Positions 1-5,918 of a DNA stretch of 6,241 nt are shown piece by piece. How positions within the stretch are numbered: position 1 is the first letter of the stretch; each line of letters starts with the position of its first letter. The stretch is from Actinomycetota bacterium. Its GTDB lineage: Bacteria > Actinomycetota > Humimicrobiia > Humimicrobiales > Humimicrobiaceae. The notes under the pieces are model-generated. The model was not told the origin of the DNA and did not search any database. It saw only the letters and a program-made list of their open reading frames with translations. A program made the position numbers and the translations under genes. The stretch spans positions 1,966 through 8,206 of the forward strand of contig PMCC01000107.1 of NCBI GenBank assembly GCA_003155275.1, in the 5' to 3' direction.

Positions 1-69
1 CTGGAAGTTGTTTGTTTAAATGAAGAAATGATATCCACAAATTTGGTCTGCCGGGATGCTTTTAAATGA
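1..69 (+). CDS. possible C-terminal tail of an upstream gene (partial)
   Basis: The first forward frame is open from the window edge to a TGA at 67-69. It gives 22 residues, starting LEVVCLNEEM and ending VCRDAFK. The other two forward frames stop within the first 30 bases. This could be the end of a protein on the same strand as the ilv genes, but the stretch is too short to assign a family and could be chance. No GC-containing terminator hairpin follows; the next 90 bases are almost pure A and T. Confidence 0.25.
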   Translation: MEVVCLNEEMISTNLVCRDAFK

Positions 70-103
70 AAAACTAAAAAATAAAAAATTAATAATTATT
101 ATA

Positions 104-132
104 TTGTTTTATAATTCTTTGTGTGATAACAT
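104..132 (+). promoter_or_regulatory. candidate promoter for the leader peptide and ilv genes
   Basis: Two overlapping sigma-70-like readings are possible. One is a perfect TATAAT at 110-115 with no good -35 box at the right distance. The other is TTGTTT at 104-109, a 17-base spacer and TAACAT at 127-132 with a TG just upstream (124-125), as in extended -10 promoters. Either would start transcription roughly 20-40 bases before the ATG of the leader ORF at 163. The surrounding DNA is very AT-rich, so chance matches are expected. Confidence 0.3.
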
Positions 133-162
133 TTCTGTCCAACACTAACTTATTTTTATAAA

Positions 163-291
163 ATGGCAGATTACAAAACAAATTATTTGTTAAGCAAAGG
201 AAGTGTATCTTCCATAACCGTAAAGAATATTACCGGTTTGCTTTCATCTGTCATTATCCTGCTGGTCCTATCTGTTATTGTCCTTATCTGA
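163..291 (+). CDS. probable BCAA leader peptide of the ilv operon (42 aa)
   Basis: ATG at 163 to TGA at 289-291 encodes 42 residues. The N-terminal half is mixed and polar (MADYKTNYLL...). From residue 26 to the stop every residue is Leu, Ile, Val or Ser (LLSSVIILLVLSVIVLI), with 14 of 17 branched-chain. Leader peptides that sense BCAA-tRNA charging, such as E. coli IlvL, end in comparable Leu/Ile/Val runs. The ORF lies about 200 bases before ilvD on the same strand, and its last codons form part of the overlapping hairpins at 254-354. All three branched-chain amino acids are represented, suggesting multivalent sensing. Oddities: there is no recognisable SD before ATG 163, and an SD-like AAAGGAAG lies inside the ORF at 196-203. 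An alternative is a small tail-anchored membrane protein, because residues 22-42 could span a membrane. The near absence of Ala, Gly and Phe and the location favour the leader reading. Confidence 0.65.
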   Translation: MADYKTNYLLSKGSVSSITVKNITGLLSSVIILLVLSVIVLI

Positions 292-354
292 TAAAGCAGG
301 ATGACCGGCTCCCGACTTTAACTTTTCTCAATCATTCTGACTTTATCAAATAAG
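254..354 (+). promoter_or_regulatory. attenuator-like RNA: competing hairpins over the leader stop codon
   Basis: A long imperfect hairpin is visible. Positions 283-287 pair with 350-354. After a C288/A349 mismatch, 289-296 pair with 341-348. After a bulged A340, 297-304 pair with 332-339, with one G-U pair. The loop is 305-331. The 5' arm contains the TGA of the leader peptide. Positions 295-304 of that arm can instead pair over 10 bases (one G-U) with 254-263, which are the Ile-Ile-Leu-Leu codons of the leader. The two structures exclude each other, as segments 1:2 and 2:3 do in classical attenuators. A ribosome stalled on the BCAA codons would leave 283-354 free to fold, whereas one at the stop codon would cover its 5' arm. 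A U-rich but interrupted stretch follows at 359-371. No stronger downstream terminator hairpin was found, so the mechanism is inferred. Confidence 0.5.
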
Positions 355-394
355 AAAATTCTTTTGTCTTTGCTGTACTGTAATTACAATTTAT

Positions 395-423
395 TTTTCA
401 AAAAGATCAAAAAGATTTATAAA
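395..423 (+). promoter_or_regulatory. weak candidate internal promoter just before ilvD
   Basis: TTTTCA at 395-400 (4 of 6 to the -35 consensus), a 17-base spacer and TATAAA at 418-423 (5 of 6 to the -10 consensus) would start transcription near 430, downstream of the leader hairpin. If real, it would let ilvD escape attenuation. The region 380-455 is nearly all A and T, so this may be coincidence. Confidence 0.2.
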
Positions 424-480
424 ATAAAAGATTTAAAAAAATTTACAAAGTAAAAGGGCCACATAGTCAAAAAGTTTCAA

Positions 481-497
481 AAAGGAGAAGAAAATTG
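481..497 (+). promoter_or_regulatory. ribosome binding site fixing a TTG start for ilvD
   Basis: AAAGGAG at 481-487 lies 7 bases before TTG at 495-497. The frame has no ATG before residue 48, well inside the conserved N-terminal domain. The two nearby ATGs at 505 and 508 are out of frame and run into a stop almost at once. The residues after the TTG (KSDDVKKG...PHRSL) match the usual N-terminus of the family, so TTG is the start. Confidence 0.8.
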
Positions 498-2153
498 AAA
501 AGTGATGATGTAAAAAAAGGGATAAACAGGCTGCCGCACAGATCCTTGTTCAAAGCGCTCGGACTTACCGATAGTGAGATACAAAAACCGCTAATAGGTA
601 TTGTAAGTTCTGCCAATTCCATTATACCGGGGCATATGCATCTTGACAGCATAGTCGATGCTGCAAGAACAGGAGTATTGATTTCCGGTGGGACACCACA
701 GATATTTTCTACAATTGGGATATGTGACGGAATTGCAATGAATCATATTGGTATGAAGTATTCTCTTGCAAGCAGAGAAATTGTTGCTGACAGCATAGAA
801 TCGGTTGCAATTGCGCATGGTTTTGATGGTCTCGTACTTGTGCCGAATTGCGATAAAATAATCCCGGGCATGATTATGGCTGCCCTGAGGTTAAATATTC
901 CTTCTATTGTGATAAGTGGAGGCCCAATGCTGGCAGGCAGGTTTAAGGGCAGGTCTGTGGATTTGAATGCTTGTTTTGAAGCTATTGGAGGATACAGGAC
1001 TGGCAAATACAGTGATGAGGATATTGAAGTTTTGGAAAATGAGGCCTGCCCTACATGCGGCAGTTGTGCAGGGATGTTTACTGCAAATTCCATGAACTGC
1101 CTTGCAGAGGCAATAGGGATTGCTCTTCCGGGCAATGGGACCATACCTGCTGTATATTCAAAAAGAATCAGGCTGGCAAAAACGGCCGGGATGAAAATAA
1201 TGGAGCTTGTCCAAAAACAGATCAAGCCTCGTGATATCATCAATAAAGAGTCAGTTAAAAATGCGCTTGCAGTCGATATGGCTGTCGGCTGCTCGACAAA
1301 TACGATATTGCATCTTACTGCTATCGCAAAAGAAGCAAAAGTTGATTTTTCACTTGATATGGTAAACCTGGCAAGCAAATCAACTCCTAATCTGTGCAGG
1401 TTAAGCCCGGCAGGGAATGACCACATAGAGGACCTGTATCATGCGGGTGGTATAGAGGCTTTAATGAATGTGCTTTTAAAGAATGGTTTGATAAACGGAA
1501 GCCTGGCAACGGTTTCAGGTAAATCAGTTAAGGAGAATATTTCAGGCGCAAATGTATTGAATGAAGATATTATAAGGCCATTTTCAAATCCCTATTCCAG
1601 TTATGGTGGCCTTGCAGTCTTGTGGGGCAATATTGCCCCGGAAGGTTGTGTTGTCAAAAAATCTGCAGTCGATATTTCAATGTTAAAACATACCGGAAAA
1701 GCCAGAATATTTGAGTCGGAAGAGGATGCGGTGGACGCAATCTTGGGCGGTAGAATTATAAAAGGAGATGTAATAGTTATTAGATATGAAGGTCCCAAGG
1801 GTGGGCCAGGAATGAGGGAGATGCTTGCTCCGACTTCAGCAATTGCAGGTGCTGGGTTGGATAAGGAGGTGGCTCTTATTACTGACGGAAGATTCTCCGG
1901 AGCAACAAGAGGAGCCTCAATAGGGCATATTTCTCCTGAAGCACAGGCTGGAGGTCCGATAGCTTTAGTAAAAGAAGGCGATATTATCGAGATAGATATA
2001 GACAATAACAGGATAAACCTGGATGTGAGTGATGAGATCCTTGCTGATAGAAAGAAAAAATGGAGCCAGCCGGAATTCAAAGTAAAAGAAGGCTATCTTT
2101 ACAGATACGCAAGAATGGTGTCATCTGCTTCAAAGGGCGCTGTCCTTGAGTAA
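495..2153 (+). CDS. ilvD: dihydroxyacid dehydratase
   Basis: This enzyme dehydrates 2,3-dihydroxyisovalerate and 2,3-dihydroxy-3-methylvalerate to the 2-oxoacid precursors of valine/leucine and isoleucine. It is a cytoplasmic, iron-sulfur- and Mg-dependent enzyme of the IlvD/Edd family. The 552 residues match the compact bacterial/archaeal form. Visible signatures are [10 protein letters not shown] (75-84, Asp78 a likely Mg ligand), [10 protein letters not shown] (117-126, cluster Cys119, Asp120 and the Lys121 that is carbamylated in characterised relatives), [16 protein letters not shown] (185-200, cluster Cys191), [13 protein letters not shown] (431-443) and [11 protein letters not shown] (463-473, Ser468 at the proposed catalytic serine). 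The position that is Cys in plant-type [2Fe-2S] enzymes lies within PGHMHLD (45-51) and is not Cys. This is the E. coli-like arrangement linked to an oxygen-labile [4Fe-4S] cluster. The gene is intact and starts with TTG behind a good SD. It is the first enzyme gene after the leader region, and 225 bases separate it from ilvB. Confidence 0.97.
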   Translation: MKSDDVKKGINRLPHRSLFKALGLTDSEIQKPLIGIVSSANSIIPGHMHLDSIVDAARTGVLISGGTPQIFSTIGICDGIAMNHIGMKYSLASREIVADSIESVAIAHGFDGLVLVPNCDKIIPGMIMAALRLNIPSIVISGGPMLAGRFKGRSVDLNACFEAIGGYRTGKYSDEDIEVLENEACPTCGSCAGMFTANSMNCLAEAIGIALPGNGTIPAVYSKRIRLAKTAGMKIMELVQKQIKPRDIINKESVKNALAVDMAVGCSTNTILHLTAIAKEAKVDFSLDMVNLASKSTPNLCRLSPAGNDHIEDLYHAGGIEALMNVLLKNGLINGSLATVSGKSVKENISGANVLNEDIIRPFSNPYSSYGGLAVLWGNIAPEGCVVKKSAVDISMLKHTGKARIFESEEDAVDAILGGRIIKGDVIVIRYEGPKGGPGMREMLAPTSAIAGAGLDKEVALITDGRFSGATRGASIGHISPEAQAGGPIALVKEGDIIEIDIDNNRINLDVSDEILADRKKKWSQPEFKVKEGYLYRYARMVSSASKGAVLE

Positions 2154-2173
2154 AAAAGCTTAGAAATTTGTAA

Positions 2174-2250
2174 TTACCGGGCATATGAAATATGGCTTTA
2201 AAATTTACAGGTAAAAAACGGTTTGAATAAAAAAATTTTATTATTTTTTT
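2174..2250 (+). terminator. weak terminator-like structure after ilvD
   Basis: TTACC at 2174-2178 pairs with GGTAA at 2210-2214. This encloses a small hairpin of CATAT (2182-2186) with ATATG (2190-2194). Further on, AATAAAA (2226-2232) pairs with TTTTATT (2236-2242) around a three-base loop and is followed by seven T residues at 2244-2250. The T-run is good, but the stem next to it has no G-C pair, so termination would be inefficient at best. Confidence 0.25.
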
Positions 2251-2294
2251 GTAAGTAAACATGAGTTTTTTTAAGAAAACAGTAAAAATTAAAA

Positions 2295-2346
2295 TTATTA
2301 AAAAAGAGTTTTTGTTGATATAATCAAAAAAACTTGTTGTTATAAA
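2295..2346 (+). promoter_or_regulatory. candidate promoter region of ilvB
   Basis: A perfect TATAAT lies at 2319-2324 with a poor -35 (TTATTA, 2295-2300, 18-base spacer). TTGATA at 2315-2320 followed by TATAAA at 2341-2346 is another reading, with an over-long spacer of 20 bases. An imperfect inverted repeat (about 2307-2319 against 2323-2334) overlaps the TATAAT and could be an operator or only AT-rich noise. The 225-base gap between ilvD and ilvB makes a separate promoter plausible. Confidence 0.25.
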
Positions 2347-2365
2347 GTTGTTACTAATTAAACAA

Positions 2366-2381
2366 GGGGAGATTGGCTATG
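2366..2381 (+). promoter_or_regulatory. ribosome binding site deciding the ilvB start
   Basis: GGGGAG at 2366-2371 is 7 bases before ATG 2379. An in-frame TTG at 2373 lies only one base after the SD, too close to be used. The protein therefore begins MGKITGAQ, not MAMGKITGAQ. Confidence 0.8.
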
Positions 2382-4073
2382 GGTAAGATAACAGGTGCGC
2401 AAATGCTTATAAAATGTTTGAAAGAAGAAGGCGTTGAAGTGATTTTCGGATTCCCAGGCGGAGTGGTAATACCCATATATGATGCTATTTTTGACAGCGA
2501 CATCAGGCATATTCTGGTGCGGCATGAACAGGGAGCGGTGCATGCGGCAGACGGTTATGCAAGGGCGACAGGAAAAGTCGGAGTATGCCTTGCAACTTCC
2601 GGCCCCGGGGCGACAAACCTGATAACCGGAATCGCCAACGCATACATGGATTCAGTTCCGGTTGTTGCTATAACGGGTCAGGTCGCCACAGATCTTATTG
2701 GGACGGATGCTTTCCAGGAAGCCGATATCACAGGTATTACGGCGCCAATAACAAAACATAATTACCTTATCCAGGACATTAAGGATTTGCCTGTCATTAT
2801 AAAGGAAGCATTTCATATTGCTTCAACGGGAAGGCCGGGGCCTGTACTTATCGATATACCTGTTGATATCTCAAAAGGCATGATTGAAGATAATATAAAA
2901 GTTGAACTTAAGCTTGAAGGTTACAAACCAACCTATATCGGCAATCCCAGGCAGATTTTGTCTGCAGCCAGGGGAATATACGAAAGTAAAAAACCCGTTA
3001 TTTTTGCAGGAGGCGGTATAGTATCGTCCGGGGCGAGTGACATATTAACTGAATTTGCACATACCTTAAATATCCCTGTCATAACGACACTTATTGGAAA
3101 GGGCGCTTTTTCTGATGCGGACGAATTATCAGTTGGAATGGCCGGTATGCATGGGACCAAGCCTGCAAATCTTTCATTTACCGGCACTGATATGATAATT
3201 GCAGTCGGGGTTAGGTTTGACGACAGGGTTACCGGAAAGCTTTCCGAATTTGCCAAAAATTCACTAGTCATCCATATTGATATAGATCCTGCAGAAATTG
3301 GGAAGAATGTCAAAGTAGACATACCGATAGTAGGGGATGCAAAGAGTGTCCTTACCGATCTTTTGGGAAGATATAAAGAGCTTGTGGAAAAAAAGGGCGA
3401 ACCTGACAGAAAAGAATGGCTGGATTATGTAATGGCATTAAAAAAACAATGCGCATTTAAACCAGGGAATGAACCGGAATCGCTTAAGCCGGGATACATA
3501 ATACGTAAAATATGGGAAGCCACCGGCGGCAATGCCATTATATGCACGGAAGTCGGGCAAAACCAGATGTGGGCCGCTCAATATTTTAAATGTTTAAAAC
3601 CAAGGACTTTTATTTCCTCCGGAGGTCTGGGTACCATGGGTTTCGGCCTGCCTGCCGCCATTGGCGCAAAGGTTGGGTGTCCCGGTAAGACAGTAATAGA
3701 TATCGCAGGGGATGGCAGCATACAAATGAATTCACAGGAACTTGCTACTGCTGTTTTAAATAAGATACCTGTCAAAATAATGATATTGAATAACGGTTAC
3801 CTTGGATTGGTAAGGCAGTGGCAGGAGCTTTTTTGGGATAAGAGATATTCGCATACAGATATTGTCGACAGTGTTGATTTTGTAAAACTTATTGAAGCAT
3901 ATGGAGGAGTCGGTTTCAGGGTAACAAAGAAATCAGAAGTTGAAAGCACAATTAAAAAAGCTCTTGAAATTGATAATGTTGTTATGGTGGATTTCCGGAT
4001 TGAAAGGGAGGAAAATGTTTATCCAATGGTTCCGGCCGGCTATCCGATAGATCAAATGATAGAGTGTGAATAA
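2379..4073 (+). CDS. ilvB: acetohydroxyacid synthase, large catalytic subunit
   Basis: This ThDP-dependent enzyme condenses pyruvate with pyruvate or 2-oxobutyrate to 2-acetolactate or 2-aceto-2-hydroxybutyrate, the first shared step of BCAA synthesis. The 564 residues have the usual three-domain layout. The N-terminal pyrimidine-binding domain has the catalytic Glu50 in RHEQGAVHAADGYAR (48-62) and GQVATDLIGTDAFQE (100-114). The central FAD-binding domain follows GRPGPVLIDIPVD (151-163) and includes GVRFDDRVTG (277-286). The C-terminal pyrophosphate-binding domain has the metal/ThDP motif GDGS (444-447)...NN (471-472) and VRQWQ (478-482). Trp481 corresponds to the tryptophan at the sulfonylurea/imidazolinone site of plant enzymes. 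Ala103 replaces the plant Pro197 equivalent, as in several bacterial enzymes. The gene is intact. The regulatory subunit ilvN starts 35 bases after its stop, so the two are very likely cotranscribed. Confidence 0.97.
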   Translation: MGKITGAQMLIKCLKEEGVEVIFGFPGGVVIPIYDAIFDSDIRHILVRHEQGAVHAADGYARATGKVGVCLATSGPGATNLITGIANAYMDSVPVVAITGQVATDLIGTDAFQEADITGITAPITKHNYLIQDIKDLPVIIKEAFHIASTGRPGPVLIDIPVDISKGMIEDNIKVELKLEGYKPTYIGNPRQILSAARGIYESKKPVIFAGGGIVSSGASDILTEFAHTLNIPVITTLIGKGAFSDADELSVGMAGMHGTKPANLSFTGTDMIIAVGVRFDDRVTGKLSEFAKNSLVIHIDIDPAEIGKNVKVDIPIVGDAKSVLTDLLGRYKELVEKKGEPDRKEWLDYVMALKKQCAFKPGNEPESLKPGYIIRKIWEATGGNAIICTEVGQNQMWAAQYFKCLKPRTFISSGGLGTMGFGLPAAIGAKVGCPGKTVIDIAGDGSIQMNSQELATAVLNKIPVKIMILNNGYLGLVRQWQELFWDKRYSHTDIVDSVDFVKLIEAYGGVGFRVTKKSEVESTIKKALEIDNVVMVDFRIEREENVYPMVPAGYPIDQMIECE

Positions 4074-4095
4074 ATATTATTTAACTTTTAAAAGA

Positions 4096-4111
4096 AAAGG
4101 TGAGACTAATG
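4096..4111 (+). promoter_or_regulatory. ribosome binding site deciding the ilvN start
   Basis: AAAGGTGA at 4096-4103 is followed after 5 bases by ATG 4109. The in-frame GTG at 4100 lies within the SD itself and cannot be the start. The protein therefore begins MSGNHIISV. Confidence 0.8.
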
Positions 4112-4597
4112 AGTGGTAACCACATAATCTCTGTTTTGGTTGAAAATAAATCAGGGGTGCTTGCAAAGATTTCCGGACTTTTCAGCCGCAGGGGCTTTAA
4201 TATAGAGAGCTTGGCTGTAGGGCCGACTGAAGATGAAAAAATATCCAGGATAACCATTGTTGTAAATGCGGAGATACATAGCCTTGAACAGGTGGTTAAA
4301 CAGCTTTACAAGTTGATTAATGTAATAAAAATACAGGAACTTGATCCTTCAAATATCGTGGAAAGGGAGCTGGTGCTTATAAAGGTCAATGCCGATAATT
4401 CCACCAGGGCCGAAATACTGGAAATAGTGGATATATTCAGGGCCAATATTGTGGATGTTGCAAAAAAATCACTTTCCATTGAGATAACAGGAAATAGCAG
4501 GAAGATACAGGGTATTGAAGAGTTGCTGCAGCCATATGGGATACTGGAACTGGTCAGGACCGGAAAGATTGCATTAAGCAGGGGCAGTAAGAAGTAG
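4109..4597 (+). CDS. ilvN: acetohydroxyacid synthase, small regulatory subunit
   Basis: This 162-residue subunit stimulates the IlvB catalytic subunit and is expected to confer valine feedback inhibition. Its length is typical of the full IlvH/IlvN type. An N-terminal ACT domain (about residues 5-78) contains VLVENKSGVLAKISGLFSRR (9-28). Asn13 and Gly16 correspond to the Asn11/Gly14 positions of E. coli IlvH, where changes abolish valine sensitivity, so inhibition by valine is likely retained. The C-terminal small-subunit domain (about 82-157) ends in the characteristic QPYGILELVRTG...ALSRG. The symbol ilvH would be equally valid; ilvN is used because the gene sits directly behind ilvB. The gene is intact and ends in TAG, 78 bases before the aminotransferase. 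Confidence 0.95.
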   Translation: MSGNHIISVLVENKSGVLAKISGLFSRRGFNIESLAVGPTEDEKISRITIVVNAEIHSLEQVVKQLYKLINVIKIQELDPSNIVERELVLIKVNADNSTRAEILEIVDIFRANIVDVAKKSLSIEITGNSRKIQGIEELLQPYGILELVRTGKIALSRGSKK

Positions 4598-4598
4598 C

Positions 4599-4633
4599 AA
4601 TATTAAACTGAAGTTTTAACTGTTTTTAATATT
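4599..4633 (+). other. AT-only inverted repeat between ilvN and the aminotransferase
   Basis: AATATTAAA (4599-4607) is a perfect 9-base complement of TTTAATATT (4625-4633), with a 17-base loop. The stem has no G-C pair and only a short T stretch follows. It could slow polymerase or affect mRNA stability, but a real terminator is unlikely and the downstream gene is probably still in the same transcription unit. Confidence 0.2.
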
Positions 4634-4675
4634 TTACATAATTTAATTATTGGCTAATTTAGGAGAGGGAAAAAG

Positions 4676-5848
4676 ATGAAAAAAAACTATATAATGACAC
4701 CCGGACCGGTTCCGATTTCCAATGAAGTCCTGATGGAGCATGGCAGGCCGCTTATGCACCACCGTTCACCGGAATTTTCAAAAGTTTTTACTGAAGTCAC
4801 TGACAAGCTTAAAAAATTCATGCAGACTTCAGGAGATGTTATAGTGCTGACCTCTTCAGGCACCGGAGCCATGGAAGCTGCTGTTACCAATGCATTTTGC
4901 CTTGGGGATAAAGTCCTTGTTGTAAATACCGGTAATTTTGGGGAACGGTTTAAAAAACTGGCCAATGTTTTTGGGCTTAAAGTAATGTCATTGGATTATG
5001 AATGGGGGGAAGCGGCAAATCCTGAAGATATAAAGAAGCTGCTAGATGAAAACCCGGACATAAAAGGTGTCATGATACAGCAGAGCGAGACTTCAACAGG
5101 CATTATAAATGATATTGAAGCAGTAAGTAAAATAATGAAGAATCATTCTGCGTTGTTTATTGTAGATGCAATCAGCGGAATTGGCGCTTCTGATCTTAAA
5201 GTGGACAGCTGGGGACTTGATATAGTATGCGGCGGTTCACAGAAAGCTATCAGCGCTCCCTCAGGCGCTGCGTTTATAAGCGTAAGCCAGAAAGCATGGA
5301 AGCAGATTGAAAAATCAAACATTCCAAAGTTTTATTTCGACCTTATTGCAGCAAAAAAATATGTGGACAAGAATCCGCCGCAGACTCCATGGACACCAGG
5401 TATTTCCATAATAGTTGCAATGAACAAGGCGCTGGACATGTTTTTTGAAGAAGGCAGGGAGGCTGTTTATGAGAGGCATAAAGTAAATGCGCTGGCAGTA
5501 CAAAAAGCCTGTGAAAAACTGGGGCTCGAGTGCCTGGTTAAAAATCCTGCAAGCCGCGGAGTGTCTGTGACTTCATTGAAGGTACCAGAAGGTATTGACG
5601 GAAAAGTCCTAACCAAGGCTATGAGGGCAAAATACGGAGTCACCATAGCAGGCGGCCAGGGGAAACTTACGGGCCTTATTTTCAGGATAGGCCATCTCGG
5701 TTATGTCGGGATATTTGATGTACTTATCGCAATAACGGCTCTTGAATTTGCACTAAAAGAGCAGGGATGGAAATTTGAACTGGGTGCAGGTGTTGTGGAG
5801 GCGCAGAAGACATTTTGGGAGAACAATTATATGAGCCCGAAAGTTTAG
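4676..5848 (+). CDS. class V PLP aminotransferase, SGAT/AGXT-like; probable serine-pathway transaminase
   Basis: This 390-residue fold-type I PLP enzyme belongs to the serine-pyruvate/alanine-glyoxylate aminotransferase family. It has the family start TPGPVPI (8-14), then HHRSPEF (28-34). SSGTGAMEAA (60-69) forms the PLP phosphate-binding loop. VDAISGIG (163-170) supplies Asp164 for the pyridine nitrogen. GGSQKAISAPSG (186-197) carries the PLP-binding Lys190. TPWTP lies at 237-241. FRIGHLG (336-342) supplies Arg337 for the substrate carboxylate. The length is normal and all key residues are present. The SD AGGAG at 4661-4665 precedes ATG 4676 by 10 bases. The next gene, 70 bases on, is a serA-type dehydrogenase, so the likely job is amination of 3-phosphohydroxypyruvate in serine synthesis, replacing a canonical SerC. 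This role comes from context. Alanine-glyoxylate, serine-glyoxylate or aspartate transaminase activity is equally compatible with the sequence, and a BCAA transaminase role cannot be excluded. Confidence 0.9.
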   Translation: MKKNYIMTPGPVPISNEVLMEHGRPLMHHRSPEFSKVFTEVTDKLKKFMQTSGDVIVLTSSGTGAMEAAVTNAFCLGDKVLVVNTGNFGERFKKLANVFGLKVMSLDYEWGEAANPEDIKKLLDENPDIKGVMIQQSETSTGIINDIEAVSKIMKNHSALFIVDAISGIGASDLKVDSWGLDIVCGGSQKAISAPSGAAFISVSQKAWKQIEKSNIPKFYFDLIAAKKYVDKNPPQTPWTPGISIIVAMNKALDMFFEEGREAVYERHKVNALAVQKACEKLGLECLVKNPASRGVSVTSLKVPEGIDGKVLTKAMRAKYGVTIAGGQGKLTGLIFRIGHLGYVGIFDVLIAITALEFALKEQGWKFELGAGVVEAQKTFWENNYMSPKV

Positions 5849-5860
5849 TGGGACAAGTAA

Positions 5861-5909
5861 GCCTAGAAAGGAATACTTTTTATTATTATTTTGTGCCTTG
5901 AAAGGAATA
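5861..5909 (+). repeat. 15-base direct repeat carrying the serA SD region
   Basis: GCCTAGAAAGGAATA at 5861-5875 recurs as GCCTTGAAAGGAATA at 5895-5909, with 14 of 15 bases identical and starts 34 bases apart. The second copy contains the AAAGG used as SD for the start at 5919. The first copy is an SD-like sequence with no start codon close behind it. This could be a small local duplication. Confidence 0.6.
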
Positions 5910-5918
5910 GTTATAAAA

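Noticed and set aside
90..101. Perfect palindrome TAATAATTATTA as an operator
   Set aside because: It consists only of A and T in a stretch that is nearly all A and T, so it is expected by chance.
379..388. Palindrome TGTAATTACA between leader and ilvD as a regulator site
   Set aside because: It is only ten bases, occurs once, and has no second copy near the other promoters; too weak to call.
401..418. AAAAAGATCAAAAAGAT direct repeat as an iteron or CRISPR-like unit
   Set aside because: There are only two short adjacent copies of an A-rich word, with no further units or spacers.
1..494. T-box riboswitch controlling ilv, common in Firmicutes
   Set aside because: No T-box-like AGGGTGGNACC sequence, specifier stem or GC-rich terminator is present; the translated BCAA run explains the region better.
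743..1426. Long open frame on the minus strand inside ilvD (227 codons)
   Set aside because: It is fully antisense to a highly conserved ilvD reading frame, has no SD and resembles no known protein; it arises from the codon bias of the sense gene. The same applies to the minus-strand frames at 1601-2080, 2933-3322, 4687-4965 and the shorter ones.
2261..2323. 20-codon ORF before ilvB, ending ...KKEFLLI, as a second leader peptide
   Set aside because: It has no SD, its Ile/Leu/Val residues are scattered among lysines as expected from AT-rich DNA, and no competing hairpins overlap it.
2373..2375. TTG 2373 as the ilvB start, and likewise GTG 4100 for ilvN
   Set aside because: TTG 2373 is one base from the SD and GTG 4100 lies inside its SD; the ATGs at 2379 and 4109 have normal spacing.
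2685..2687. Ala103 in IlvB at the position of plant Pro197, as a herbicide-resistance mutation
   Set aside because: Alanine occurs here naturally in several bacterial acetohydroxyacid synthases, so it is not evidence of selection.
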